DNA of 64,000 bases from Adiantum capillus-veneris (lineage: Eukaryota; Streptophyta; Polypodiopsida; Polypodiales; Pteridaceae). Below, piece by piece: positions 50,345 through 60,389 of the stretch. The notes beneath the pieces are model-generated. The model did no database searches. It saw only the letters and a program-made list of their open reading frames with translations, and had not been told where the DNA came from. The DNA is taken from NCBI GenBank assembly GCA_014529385.2, contig CM043949.1, positions 143,169,858 to 143,233,857 of the forward strand. The letters are read 5' to 3'. Position numbers and translations under genes: made by a program. Position 1 is the first letter of the stretch. Each line of letters opens with the position of its first letter.

Positions 50345-51271
50345 GCTAACCAGTATGACTTTCTGGAAGATAAAAGCGAGAAAGTCCGAGAGTTTAAGGA
50401 AGGTGGACAATCAATTAAATTTGACACTTTTTCTAGTTATAGAGATGCTTCGAAGGCTTTGTCTTTCATATAGCAGTTTGACATAGCTTTCTCAGGAGGG
50501 CGTTACTCAGAGCACTCCAAGATTCGGAGGGCTGTCCCTTACTTTAAGGGAAATGCTCGAACTTGGTGGTCCACGCTTCTATTAAACAAGACAGCGCCAG
50601 TTAAATGGTTGAAATTTAAGAGGCTTTTTACTTCTTCTTGGCTGACTTGAGAGTATGAACGCGTGATATGAACTGCTTGGAACCATCTTCGGATGACCAA
50701 GAAGGATATAGTGGACGCTTATTGCGAGAGATTCTGGAGCTCTTTTCTACCCGCCTCTTCATTTAAGAAGATCTCGTTCAAAAAACAGATTGAGCGGTTT
50801 ACCTTGGGGTCTTCCTATAGAGATCCGAGATCACTGCTTAGTCTAAAAGCCAGCTTCCACGAGCTGATGAATCATGCGAAACGGGGTTTTGCCATTCATT
50901 CAGGCAGTTTGACCTACCCCACAGATGAAATCATGATGCAAAGGGCCGAACAGACTTGGAAAAATGAAAGTAGAAAGAGGAAGAGCCACCCAGAAAAGAA
51001 AGAAAAGGATGCACGACCCAAACTCACTCCTCAAGAGAGAGCTCTCTACATCAAGGAGGGGAAGTGCTTTGGATGCGGGGAAACTAGGCATGTCTCCGCG
51101 AAGTGCCCTAAAAAGGCACCGAAAGATCACAACGACAAGGACGATGAAAGGCCTGAGAGTTCGAGAGAAGCTGAGGAATGTGGACGAAAAGGCAAGATGA
51201 AAACAGGACTGGTTCCAGATTGCGTGGATACTGACCCAAGCACGATGGATGAGAGTACAGAACTTTGCTGA
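50345..51271 (+). pseudogene. Gypsy gag, second part with zinc knuckle
   Basis: Continues the frame as ANQYDFLEDKSEKVREFKEG, SYRDASKALSFI, a stop, then YFKGNARTWWSTLLLNKTAP. After further breaks it reads KKDIVDAYCERFWSSF (50693-51271), LLSLKASFHELMNHAKRGFA, and CFGCGETRHVSAKCPKK, a zinc knuckle CX2CX4HX4C. The gag domain is complete in order, with at least two stops. Confidence 0.85.
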
Positions 51272-51283
51272 GCTTGGGGCAAA

Positions 51284-51729
51284 GTGAAAGACCAAGAAGA
51301 CCTGATCTTCTTTAATGAAGGAGCCATGGCCAACTTCATTTCATCGGAAATGGCGGCGTGGCTCGAGATAACACCCGATTGGATGGGACCACTAGCAGAG
51401 GCAGTTCTAGCGGCACCCGGCAGGGACGTAGCCTTACACCTGTCATTGGCAAACTTCGGTTGCATTGTCAGGGGTATTTGGGGCATGAGGACTTCTACAT
51501 AATGCCTTTGGAAGGTTGTGATGTCCTCTTGGGAATTCCCTGGTACCACAAGAACAACGCCGTGGTCGATTATCGGGCGAGAGAAGCGACTTTGACTACA
51601 GAGAAGGGCAGAACCATTGTACTCGATGTAAAACTTAAGGGCGAGTCTGTCCCTATTGTATCGGCTTTGGCCATTTCAAAATTAATGAAGTCTGTTTGTT
51701 TACTCGATCTTTTTGAGAGAGATGAATGA
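51284..51729 (+). pseudogene. Gypsy aspartic protease, active site lost
   Basis: FFNEGAMANFISSEMAAWLE corresponds to the protease start, where D-x-G is expected before A-x-x-N-F-I-S; here N-E-G replaces it, so the catalytic Asp is lost. After a frame change the second motif is GHEDFYIMPLEGCDVLLGIP then WYHKNNAVVDYRAREATL. Confidence 0.8.
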
Positions 51730-52466
51730 TGAGAATAGGACAAATTTGTCTGAACTTGATAAAGAACGCCAAGATTTTCTCCACACTCATGCCGATTGCT
51801 TCTCAGAGGGCCTGCCAGGTGAGTTATCACCCGCTCGTCCTGAGGATCATACCATTGATATGATACCTGGAAGCACACCACCGAACCGGCCACCTTACCG
51901 TGTGAGCTGAGCCCAGAACGAAGAAATTATGAACCAAGTGAAAGACCTCTTGGAAAAGGGTCTTGTCCAGCCTAGTACTTCACCGTATTGTTCTCCTGTG
52001 TTGTTGGTTTTGAAGAAAGACGGATCTTGGAGAATGTGCATCAATTATAGAGCTCTCAACAAAATCATCATCAAGAACAGATTTCCGATTCCTAGAATCG
52101 ATGATATTCTTGACCGACTTCAGGGATCCTCGTGCTTTAGGAGGATCGATTTGAAAAGTGGAAATCATCAGATCCAAATCGCGTCGGGAGATGTCTACAA
52201 GACAGCCTTTTAGACGACTTTTGGGTTATTTGAGTTTTTGGTGATGCCTTTTGGCCTAACCAATGCTCTTGCGACATTTAACCGGATGATGGAGAGGATT
52301 TTTCAAGAGTACAGACTATTTGTTGGCACTTTCTTTGACGACATCATTGTTTTCTCCAAGGATGAGACAGAACATAGAGAACAAGTGCTTTAGGTCTTTT
52401 AGGCATTACGAGATCAGCAAGTTGGTGATTAATGCAAAGAAAAGTGAAATTTTCCTACCAGAGATC
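51713..52466 (+). pseudogene. Gypsy reverse transcriptase, first part, interrupted by MITE
   Basis: KDLLEKGLVQPSTSPYCSPV, VLKKDGSWRMCINYRALNKI, RIDLKSGNHQIQIA, a stop, [20 protein letters not shown], and the catalytic [12 protein letters not shown]. After more stops it ends KSEIFLPE at the inserted MITE. The Asp pair is intact. Confidence 0.9.
52459..52466. repeat. 8-bp target site duplication CCAGAGAT (left)
   Basis: CCAGAGAT is repeated exactly at 52880-52887. Confidence 0.92.
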
Positions 52467-52555
52467 AAGGTTGGATCAAAACGTACGTACTGATCCGTTC
52501 CGTACTGTACGGGCGTTATGTACAGATCCGTACCGTATGGAACGATCCGTACGCC

Positions 52556-52587
<32 letters not shown>

Positions 52588-52879
52588 GGGTTTGGGTTTG
52601 GGGTGTGTAGGAAGCCCGTACAATGCTGATTTAAAATAAAAATCCAAATCTCTTGCAATAGTTACATAGTATATGGTTGTCTTGTAAAACGTGTCTTTGA
52701 ATGTCTCTATAAGTTGTTGGCTTCTCTCTTGTTTTTTATTGGAAATGTCCTAGAAAATTTAGTACTTTGCGGTGTTTTTACAAGAGTACGTATTTTTACG
52801 TACGTAAAAAATTTTCCTGTACGGAACAACGTACAGTACGTACATATACGCCACGTACAGTACGTTTGGTACCACCTTG
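52467..52879. mobile_element. hAT-type MITE, 413 bp
   Basis: An insertion with 8-bp target duplications, characteristic of the hAT superfamily. The left end is CAAGGTTGGATCAAAACGTA and the right end, read inward, CAAGGTGGTACCAAACGTAC: imperfect terminal inverted repeats with CAAGGT at the tips. Both subterminal regions are crowded with GTAC and TACGTAC palindromes. A T run (52558-52586) lies inside. There is no transposase frame. Without the insert and one TSD the host frame reads FLPEMHFLGH, the normal Gypsy RT sequence. Confidence 0.92.
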
Positions 52880-53700
52880 CCAGAGATGCACTTTTTGGGA
52901 CACAACTGTCTCAGCAACGGGAGCGCAGATGGACCCAGCCAAGATAGAGACTATTCGTGATTGGTCCGATTTGAAGAATGTCCATGAAGTTAGAAGCTTC
53001 TTGGGATTGTGTTCGTACTACAGGCGGTTCATTAGAAAGTTTGCAGAGGTTGCTTCCCCTTGCATATCTTGACACAGAAAGGAGTCCCTTTTTCGTGGGG
53101 ACCCACAGAGGTGACAACCTTTCAGACATTGAAAGAGAAATTGACTACAGGACCAGTTTTGACTTTGCCGGACTTACAGAAGTCATTTGAAGTATATTGT
53201 GATGCTTGTGGTTGTAGTCTGGGTGCGGTCTTAATGCAAGAAGGCCATGTCATTGCTTACCAGAGCTGATTGTTTTCAAGGCCAGAATTGACAACACAAA
53301 TTTATGAGAAAGAACTTTTGGCGGTTATCCATGCTCTTACTTAGTGGCGACATTACTCGGAGCGGATTTTACTGTCTTTACAGACCATTAGAGTTTACGC
53401 TACTTCTTGTCACAGAAGTAGCTATTGGAAAAGCAGATGCGGTGGGCGAACATCTTGTCACAGTTTCACTTTCAGATTGTCCATGTGCAGGGACAAAAGA
53501 ATTTGGTGGCAGATGCTTTGTCTCGAAGGCCGTCGGTTTTGGCTATTTCCGCGATACATCATAGGAGCTTCGAGAATATGGTCGATCAATATGCCACAGA
53601 TACAATTTTGCAGACATTTTCACACGGATACAAGATGGGGAGACAGTAGCGGGATATTCCATTCGGGATGGCTACTTGATGAGGAAAACCATGTTGTGCG
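52880..53700 (+). pseudogene. Gypsy RT end and RNase H
   Basis: MDPAKIETIRDWSDLKNVHE, VRSFLGLCSYYRRFIRKFAE is the conserved linker between RT and RNase H. RNase H has EVYCDACGCSLGAVLMQEGH and YEKELLAVIHAL, and the tail VHVQGQKNLVADALSRRPS is the classical Gypsy RNase H end. It then reads GYSIRDGYLMRK, the lead-in to the integrase zinc module, and stops matching near 53700. Several frame shifts occur. Confidence 0.9.
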
Positions 53701-54072
53701 TTACACAGCCGAGCTTGAGCGTGAGCAAACACGCGAAGCCCATCGAGTGGTGGCCGAAGACAGATGCGCGGCCTTGGAGTTGGTCCTACAGGTACTCACC
53801 TCGAAACCTGAGCTGGGCAAAGATGTTGGTGGTTCATCAAGTGGCACAAGCTGAGATTCGGACTTTAACAACCCCGTCATCGAGAAGTTGATGTTCAGTA
53901 AGTATAACGGTAAGATGGATGCTACTATTATTCATTCTTGGTTGCATCAATTTAATGCTTATTTTGGGAGAACTAAGAAGACAGGAAATGGCAAGGTTTT
54001 GACGGCAGCCATGTACCTTGCCGGTGATGCCATTAATCGGTACCACGACTGGCAAGAGACACAGTTGGCCGC
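53700..54072 (+). pseudogene. Second Gypsy gag, first part, interrupted by the Y element
   Basis: Starts abruptly after the pol of the previous element: ELEREQTREAHRVVAEDRCA, then NPVIEKLMFSKYNGKMDATI, IHSWLHQFNAYFGRTKKTGN and AAMYLAGDAINRYHDWQETQ. This is a retrotransposon gag domain. The frame before 54072 (TQLAA) continues at 58190 (AYLEEVDG) if the Y element and one TSD copy are removed. There is no LTR between this gag and the preceding pol, so a deletion or recombination joined two elements. Confidence 0.8.
54068..54072. repeat. Target site duplication GCCGC (left)
   Basis: GCCGC is repeated exactly at 58190-58194. Confidence 0.93.
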
Positions 54073-54714
54073 TGTAACGAATTGTTGACGTGTCAAAGCC
54101 CTAAAGAATGGAGCCAACTTGCAGATGTTGGCCTAGGGTCCTAAACCCTAAGAAGAGCAAGTAAGAGAAGAAGTCCTACCAACTTATGGGGACCCCGTCC
54201 GATGGGGCCCTAAGTGACATAAAGATTAAAATAAAGCTGGACCCGCAACTGATTACGTGGCAGATTTCTGAAAATTGCACTGGCATGATGACGTGGTAGG
54301 TTGTACGGAATTCCACTTTTTGCGCTGGCTGATGACGTGGCAAATTGTACGGATTTTCGTAAATTACGTTGGCAGCTTTTGGCTTTGCTTTTTGGACCAG
54401 AAGCTTTTGAGTTTTGAAGGCTTTCAACTGTAAGTGCTTTTTAGGCCAGGGGCCTTTAAATATGAGGTTAGGGCTCATTCTCTGGCATGCTTCCTGGAGA
54501 AGGTGCAGAGTTTGGAGTACCGGCTTGTACTGTGTTGATGCAATATAAAGAAATACCGAAAGGGGTGCCAAGGCTTGGGGCCAATACTCTCTGGGGTGGA
54601 ATTCCGCCACTCCGTGTCGCGTGTCGTCTCTCTTTTAGGTCAGTTGTTATTGAAGTACTAAAAGTATGTTCAATCTGTTCTTTTCTATTGGCACGTGGTG
54701 CCCATCTTGTGACA
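54073..54714 (+). repeat. 5' LTR of element Y
   Basis: 642 bp from TGTAACGAATTGTTGACG to CCCATCTTGTGACA. It matches 57550-58189 along its whole length. Confidence 0.95.
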
Positions 54715-54715
54715 G

Positions 54716-54727
54716 TGGTATCAGAGC
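54716..54727 (+). other. Primer-binding site of element Y
   Basis: TGGTATCAGAGC, a perfect initiator-Met type site one base after the LTR. Confidence 0.92.
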
Positions 54728-55178
54728 ATCAGGTGTATGCTTTTCTGAAAGCATACCGGTCCTATAAAAGAGCAGACAGAGCTATTGGAATTTTTATTCA
54801 AGTTATCTTCGCCCTCCAACTCGGACCTATCAGACAGAGCTATTGGAATTTTTATTCGAGTTATCTTCGTCCTCCAACGAGGGCCTATCAGCCACTCCCA
54901 CCCTTACTTCATCGCGCATCGGGTGCGCTCCCGTCTTCACCGCTCATGTCTTATAGAGCATAAGCCATAAAGATCACTTGTAAGAGAAGGATCCAGATTT
55001 GTTTCAAGTCAGTGTTTTTCTCAAAAGCAGTGCCATGCAGATGTTGATGTCTACAGCTACCAAGCCGCACACTTCGAAGGACTTGGCAAGCTTTCAAGAA
55101 AAATTTTGCCCGAAGCTATATGGTTTCTGACATCTTCCTTCGGAGTGCAACTTCTGGCAGAGTGGGGTACCTTGAAAT

Positions 55179-55183
55179 GCTTG
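55179..55183. repeat. Target site duplication GCTTG (left)
   Basis: GCTTG is repeated exactly at 56360-56364. Confidence 0.92.
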
Positions 55184-56359
55184 TGTCACGTGACACATCC
55201 AACCCTATGTGTCCGTGGACAAGCTACAGCATGATCAAGGTTCAATCAATCCAATCAAGTCTAGATTAGAAGTGACCTGGCACTTTTGTGATTCTATTCG
55301 TAGACCGTGCATGCCCAGTCACTTAGCATAGATGCATATCCTCTGGTTGCACACAACATGATCATCAGTATTCCCTTCAGAATCCATCAGATTCAGTTAG
55401 GGGAATTTTCCAGTGCATTTAGCCTATTTTCCCTATTTTTGGTATTTTCACTTATTATTTTTAAGTGACTTTCCAACAAAAGTAGGTAGGGCAATTTGCT
55501 AAGTTAATATATAAGCAAACCCAAGTTAGCACTTTCTGGCAAAAGAGGCAGCAGGAGCACATGCTCAACAGGCACCTTCTCAGTAGAACCCAAGCGTTTT
55601 GGATTTCCTTCATCGCCGGGCATTTCCATCACTTGGCGTTTTGAGCAGTCCCATGATCGCCATCCTCTCCAGCTCCCTAGCGTTTGCAGATTCTCCCAAT
55701 CGCCAGCAGAAGTCCCAAATAACCAGCGTTTTTGGTTTCAGCCCTTGGCAGTAGAAGAGTCAGCGTTTTGGCATTTTCAGCCCTAGCGATCACCCTCAGG
55801 ATCAGCGTTTTCTTCAGCAGATAAAAACGCAGATTTTCAGCCTCCAAAAACGCTATTTCAGCAGTAGGAAAAACGCAGTAGATTCAGCCTAGTCGGTTGC
55901 AGATACACCTCATTTTCAGCCCATAAAAGCGCAGCCAAAACAGTCATTTTCAGCCACCGAAACAGTCCCGAAATTCAGCAGATAGAAGACCACAGATTTC
56001 AGCCCTAAAGTTGTCGTCGTCATCACCGTCGTCGTCATCGGCATAGTCCCAAGTTGCATCAGTCCATTGCATACGCATTGTACCACTTTGTGCAATCAAA
56101 AGTAGACCACTCTTGCCGACGAGAGTGGGGCCTTCGGAGGAGGGTTTTACAACGTCTCTGGTGTCGTATCTCTCTTCTCTCTCTATCTCTCAGTCTCATT
56201 CATTTGCACGCACAATGTCCATTCACTTTGTTGTGATCATAGCACTTTCCATTAAGAACGGAAGGCTCTCCCTTCCATAAGAACTAAAAGGAACCTTGAG
56301 CACAGTTCGGAGCACTCATCTTGAGCAAAACGCAAACAATCATTCCGTTGCACCTAACA
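55184..56359 (+). repeat. Solo LTR, family X, inside element Y
   Basis: 1176 bp from TGTCACGTGACACATCC to GCACCTAACA. Flanked by the 5-bp duplication GCTTG. It matches the solo LTR at 49173-50344 (opposite strand). Contains a (GTC/GTCATC) trinucleotide run near 56011-56042. Confidence 0.93.
55508..55515 (+). promoter_or_regulatory. TATA box of family X LTR
   Basis: TATATAAG at LTR position about 325, conserved in the copies at 50021-50028 and 60071-60078 (both minus strand) and lost in the copy at 61240-62104. Its orientation supports the LTR orientation given. Confidence 0.6.
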
Positions 56360-57536
56360 GCTTGCCATGGAAACCCTGGCAGATTATAACTTGAAATTTC
56401 TCGACATCTCTCAATAGATGTCTCTTCACGATCAGATGACCTTGGAGATCCAGTGCGATTGCTATCTTGGGACTACCATCGCCGCCAACAAAAACACTCT
56501 CTGTCTAAGAGCTGATAGACCATGCTGTGCTCGACTACGACCTCATGGAAAAAGCCTAACCCTAATTTTTGGTGCAGGTTTCGAGCTCGGCTGATGTTGA
56601 GATTGCTTTTTAAGTTTGAAGTTTGAATTTTGTCTGAGAACTTGTTTGGTGATCCTGTTTGGAATTTGTTTGAAATGGATGGTATCTGTTTTGAATTTGT
56701 CTTGGTGCCGATTTGAATTGTTTGACTTTGGTTTTAATACTGGTTTCAATCATTGGTGATTTTACTCCCGGGTGGAGTAGTGAGAAATTATGTCTGAGAA
56801 TGCTTGTTCATACTCATGGCCCGGACCCTTGTGGTTATTTGCGGAGGGAGTATTGAATGATTGAAAAGTGTTGTTTTTTTTAATATTCATGGCCCATATC
56901 CTTGTGGTTATTTACTGGGAGAGTATTGTTATTGTGACTCCCGGCTTGGACCTGGATAGTTATGCGGGAGGAGTATTAAGAAGTCTGAGCAGTGGTTACT
57001 CTCAGCACCTCCAAACGACGCAGACTGCGGTTTGGGGGGCATTTGGTTGTAAAAGGCCTCTATATCTCTTAGCCCGGACCTTTTTAGGTTATGCGGGAGG
57101 AGTGATGAGGGAGTCGTTGAATATCTCCCGGCCCGGACCTTGTTAGGTTATGCGGGAGGATTGTTCATCGGTGATGTTATGTTTCTATGTCTTGTAACAT
57201 GCATATGTGAGCATTTGTGTTGCATTGTGACGTGTCAACTATTGAATATTCCTAATTGGATGAGATTGCTTGGGTATGTAATTTTAGTGCATCAAGACAC
57301 CCGTGGAAGATCAGTACGGTCTGGGTGTGATGGTTAATTTTACTATGCCGGAACTTAAGAAGCCGATCTGGACGAAAGGAGAAGCTACCTTCTTGATCAA
57401 AAGAGTCGAAAGGAGAAGCTAACTCCTTAACAAAAAGAGCAAACTGATTGTCTCTCGGAATGACCCTCGGAATTTTTTTTGAGCTAACTTGAGTTGTTTT
57501 GCAGACATGCTGTAATCGCGGACGATTACTCTCTTT
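56360..57536 (+). other. Internal region of element Y right of the nested LTR
   Basis: Begins with the second TSD and a gag-like trace. At 56816-57165 a ~40-bp motif recurs about five times in loose tandem: GGCCCGGACC, a GGTTATGCGGGAGGAGT core, or weaker versions. The rest has no coding sequence that I recognise. Confidence 0.6.
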
Positions 57537-57549
57537 CAAGAAGGGGAGA
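57537..57549 (+). other. Polypurine tract of element Y
   Basis: AAGAAGGGGAGA directly before the 3' LTR (TGTAACAAACAG). Confidence 0.88.
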
Positions 57550-58189
57550 TGTAACAAACAGCTGACGTGTCAAAGCCCTAAAGAATGGAGCCAACTTGCA
57601 GATGCTAGCCAAGGGGCCTAAACCTAAGAAGAGCAAGGAATAGAAGAAGTCCTACCAACTTATAGGAACCCCATTTGATGGGGCCCCAAGTGACATAAAG
57701 ATTAAAATAAAGTAGGACCCGCAGTTGATGACGTGGCAGTTTTCTGAAAATTGCGCTGACATGATCATGTGGTAGGTTGTACGGATTTCCGCGTTTTGTG
57801 CTGGTTGATGACGTGGAAGACTGTATGGATTTTCGTAAATTACGTTGGCAGCTTTTGGCTTTGCTTTTTGGACCAAAAGCTTTTGAGTTTTGAAGGCTTT
57901 TCACTCTAAGTGGCTTTTAGGCCAAGGGCCTTTAAATATGAGGTTAGGGCTCATTCTCTGGCATGCTTCCTGGGAAGGTACAGAGTCTAGAGTACCGGTT
58001 TGTACTGTGTTGATGCAATATAAAGAAATATCGAAAGGGGCACCAAGGTTTGGGGCCAATACTCTCTGGGGTGGAATTCCGCCACTTCGTGTCGCGTGTC
58101 GTCTCTCTTTCAGTTCAGTTGTTATTGAAGTACTAAAAGTCTGTTCAGTCTGTTCTTTTCTATTGGCACGTGGTGCCCGTTTTGTGACA
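57550..58189 (+). repeat. 3' LTR of element Y
   Basis: 640 bp, ends GCCCGTTTTGTGACA, followed by the second GCCGC. Confidence 0.95.
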
Positions 58190-58580
58190 GCCGCGTACCT
58201 AGAGGAAGTCGACGGAGACGCGCCCCTTTCCTTCAATTGGGCCGACTTCCAAGACAAGCTCAAGGTGCGGTTTATGCCACCACAATACCTTGCACGGTTG
58301 AAAGACCAATGGCGCGGTCTCAAGCACAATGGTATGCTAGTTATGTCTTTCTCCAATCGTGTTTTGCAGCTCCCTCGGCACCCAATTACGCAAATCGAAT
58401 GATGAGCGCGAGGAGGCTTTTATTTTCGGATTGGACGACTATATCAGGTTTGATGTCGAAGTCCTCGACCTTGTAGATCTCAACAAGGCGGTAGTGATTG
58501 CCCTCGCACAAGAGATGAAGCACAATAAGGAAAAGCCGAAGGCCCCACTCATCGACGAGAGTGGGGCCACGGACACATAG
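58190..58580 (+). pseudogene. Second Gypsy gag, continuation
   Basis: Resumes AYLEEVDGDAPLSFNWADFQ, DKLKVRFMPPQYLARLKDQW, RGLKHNGMLVMSFSNRVLQL, the capsid C-terminal half. After a frame shift near 58400 it reads EAFIFGLDDYIRFDVEVLDL with KAVVIALAQEMKHNKEKPKA. It ends near 58560 at a fragment of a family X LTR. Confidence 0.85.
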
Positions 58581-58609
58581 GGTTGGGATGTGTCACGTGA
58601 CATCCCCTC
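58563..58609 (-). repeat. 5'-end fragment of a family X LTR
   Basis: The minus strand reads TGTCACGTGACACATCCCAA then CCCTATGTGTCCGTGGCC, the first ~38 bases of family X, and then breaks off. Adjacent bases 58540-58565 are the reverse complement of a stretch within family X (59509-59533), so it is a scrambled remnant. Confidence 0.7.
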
Positions 58610-59084
58610 CTTTTCAAAGTGAGGTACTGGTACCGAACTATTGTGGATTCGCCATACGAATTGTTGTCGCGTGTTTGTGTGGTTTGTTTTGCAGGAATCT
58701 CCCGTCTTACGGGAAGGCCCTTCAGGGGAAGTACGGCTTCACGCCTAAGTCCCTTACGGGAAAGTACGGCTTCACGCCTAAGTCCCTTACGGGAAAGTAC
58801 GACTTCGCGCCTAAGTCCCTTACGGGAAGGAACGGCCTTGTGCCCAAGCCCTTTACGGGAAAGCATGACCTTCGGGTCTAAGATTACAGAACGGAGGGGT
58901 TTCCTCGGGTTCTCATGCTTGTATACGAATTCTCCCTGAATAAAAGAATACTCTTAACGGGGGGGGGGGACCAACCCATCTTCTGGTCCCCAATACTGTG
59001 TCGATCTTCTCCCTTCTCTCATGTTTGCAAAGTATTATAATTTTCAGATTTTCTAAGTGCTCGTGTACGCTCCCGTTTTGTGAC
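58598..59084 (+). repeat. LTR, family V, with internal 33-bp tandem repeats
   Basis: The right end TTTTGTGACA and the block ACGGAGGGGTTTCC to ATACTGTGTCGATCTTCTCC match family V at 46300-46519. At 58713-58870 there are about five copies of a 33-bp unit (TACGGCTTCACGCCTAAGTC, CCTTACGGGAAAG). A G run (58961-58970) lies before the U5-like end. The left boundary is approximate. Confidence 0.7.
58713..58870. repeat. 33-bp tandem repeat, ~5 copies
   Basis: Units with core CTTACGGGAAAGTACGRCTT. Two adjacent units are identical, the outer ones diverged. Confidence 0.92.
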
Positions 59085-59276
59085 AGTCCGCTCTCAATGA
59101 GTGAAAAGAGACACAAGGGGAGGCTGGACAAGCCCTTCTTTCTTGGGACTCTTGTCACTCTTCAACAAAACACGATTAGGAATCGCCACGCCCAAGTAAA
59201 CTTGGGTTCGTGCGATTTCAACAAGCAAAAAAAATTCTTGTGGTTCTTTCCTTGAGTAATGCAGAACACTTCCAAA
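59085..59276 (-). other. Leader of a family X element
   Basis: Follows the primer-binding site on the minus strand; then cut off by the family V LTR. No gag remains. Confidence 0.5.
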
Positions 59277-59288
59277 GCTTTGATACCA
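59277..59288 (-). other. Primer-binding site of a family X element
   Basis: TGGTATCAAAGC on the minus strand, one change from the initiator-Met site, directly after the LTR end CCTAACA. This fixes the direction of family X. Confidence 0.82.
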
Positions 59289-59289
59289 A

Positions 59290-60382
59290 TGTTAGGTGCT
59301 GCGGAATGAATGTTGTATTTTCTCAAGATTAGTGATCTTTATTGCTCAAGTTTCCTTTTAGTTCTTAGGGAAAGAGAGAGCTTTCCGTCTTATGGAGAGT
59401 GCTATGATCACGAACAAAGTGAGTGGATTGTGCGTGCAAGTGAATGAGACTGAGAGAAGGAGAGAGAAGAAATACGACACCGAGAGGTTTGTAAAACCCT
59501 CCTCCGAAGGCCCCACTCTCGTCGGTGAGAGTGGTCTATGTCTTGATTGCACAAAGGTGTACAATGCGTATGCAATGGACTATGCAACTTGGTCTATGCC
59601 GACGACGACGACGACGACGACGACGACGATGGCTGAAATCTGAGATCTTCTAATCGTTGAATTTCGGGACTGTTTCGGTGGCTGAAAATGACTTGCGTTT
59701 TCTTGGCTGAAAAATGAGGTTTCTTAGGGCTGAAAACTGATGGTCATTACGGGCTGAATCTGCTACACTTTAGGTGAATAATGCCGGTCTTAATTTGCTG
59801 CTGAAATCCAAAAACGCCAGGGGCTGAAATTGGTCCTTCTGTCACCGGGGTTCTGCAAATGTAAAAACGCTAGGCTGATCTGCTGTGTCGTTATGACGCC
59901 GGGGCTGATCTGCTGTGCACAAATCGCCAAGGCTGATCTGATGCAAAAATGCTAGGTCTTCTGTGGAGAAAACGCCAGAGTAGTCGCGGGGGTTGGTCTT
60001 GCTGAGAAGTTGCCTGTTGAGCAAGGTGCTCCTGCTGCCTCTTCTGCCAGAAAGTGTGAACTTTGATTTGCTTATATATTAACTTAGCAAAATTGCTTTT
60101 GTTGGAAAGTCACTTAAAAATAATAAGTGAAAATCCCAATAAATAGGAAAATAGGATAAATGCACTGGAAAATTCCCCTAACTGATGCGAATGGATTCTG
60201 ATGATCATGCTGTGTGCAATCGGAGGATATGCATCTATGCTAAGTGATTGGGCATGCACGGTCTACGAATAGACTCACAAAAGTGCCAGATCACTTCTAT
60301 TCTAGACTTGATTGAACTGACTGAACCCTGCTGTGGTGTAGCTTGGCCACGGACACATAGGGTTGGGATGTGTCACGTGATA
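59290..60382 (-). repeat. 5' LTR, family X, minus orientation
   Basis: About 1.09 kb, minus strand from TATCACGTGACACATCC (palindrome with one change) to GCACCTAACA. It includes the TATA box at 60071-60078 and a pure (GAC)n run at about 59600-59630. Confidence 0.88.
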
Positions 60383-60389
60383 TCAACAA

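Larger units (their letters stand above)
54073..58189 (+). mobile_element. Non-autonomous LTR element Y, split by a solo LTR
   Basis: LTRs at 54073-54714 and 57550-58189, primer-binding site 54716-54727, polypurine tract before the 3' LTR and a perfect 5-bp duplication GCCGC. Removing the nested solo LTR (55184-56359) leaves an internal region of about 1.66 kb that has only a gag-like trace (KDLASFQEKFCPKLYGF; after the nested insert, METLADYNLKFLDIS) and no protease, RT or integrase. It resembles a large non-autonomous LTR derivative, dependent on a relative for mobility. Confidence 0.93.

Noticed and set aside
52432-52658. Frames with poly-Phe / poly-Lys near 52560
   Set aside because: They translate the T run of the MITE.
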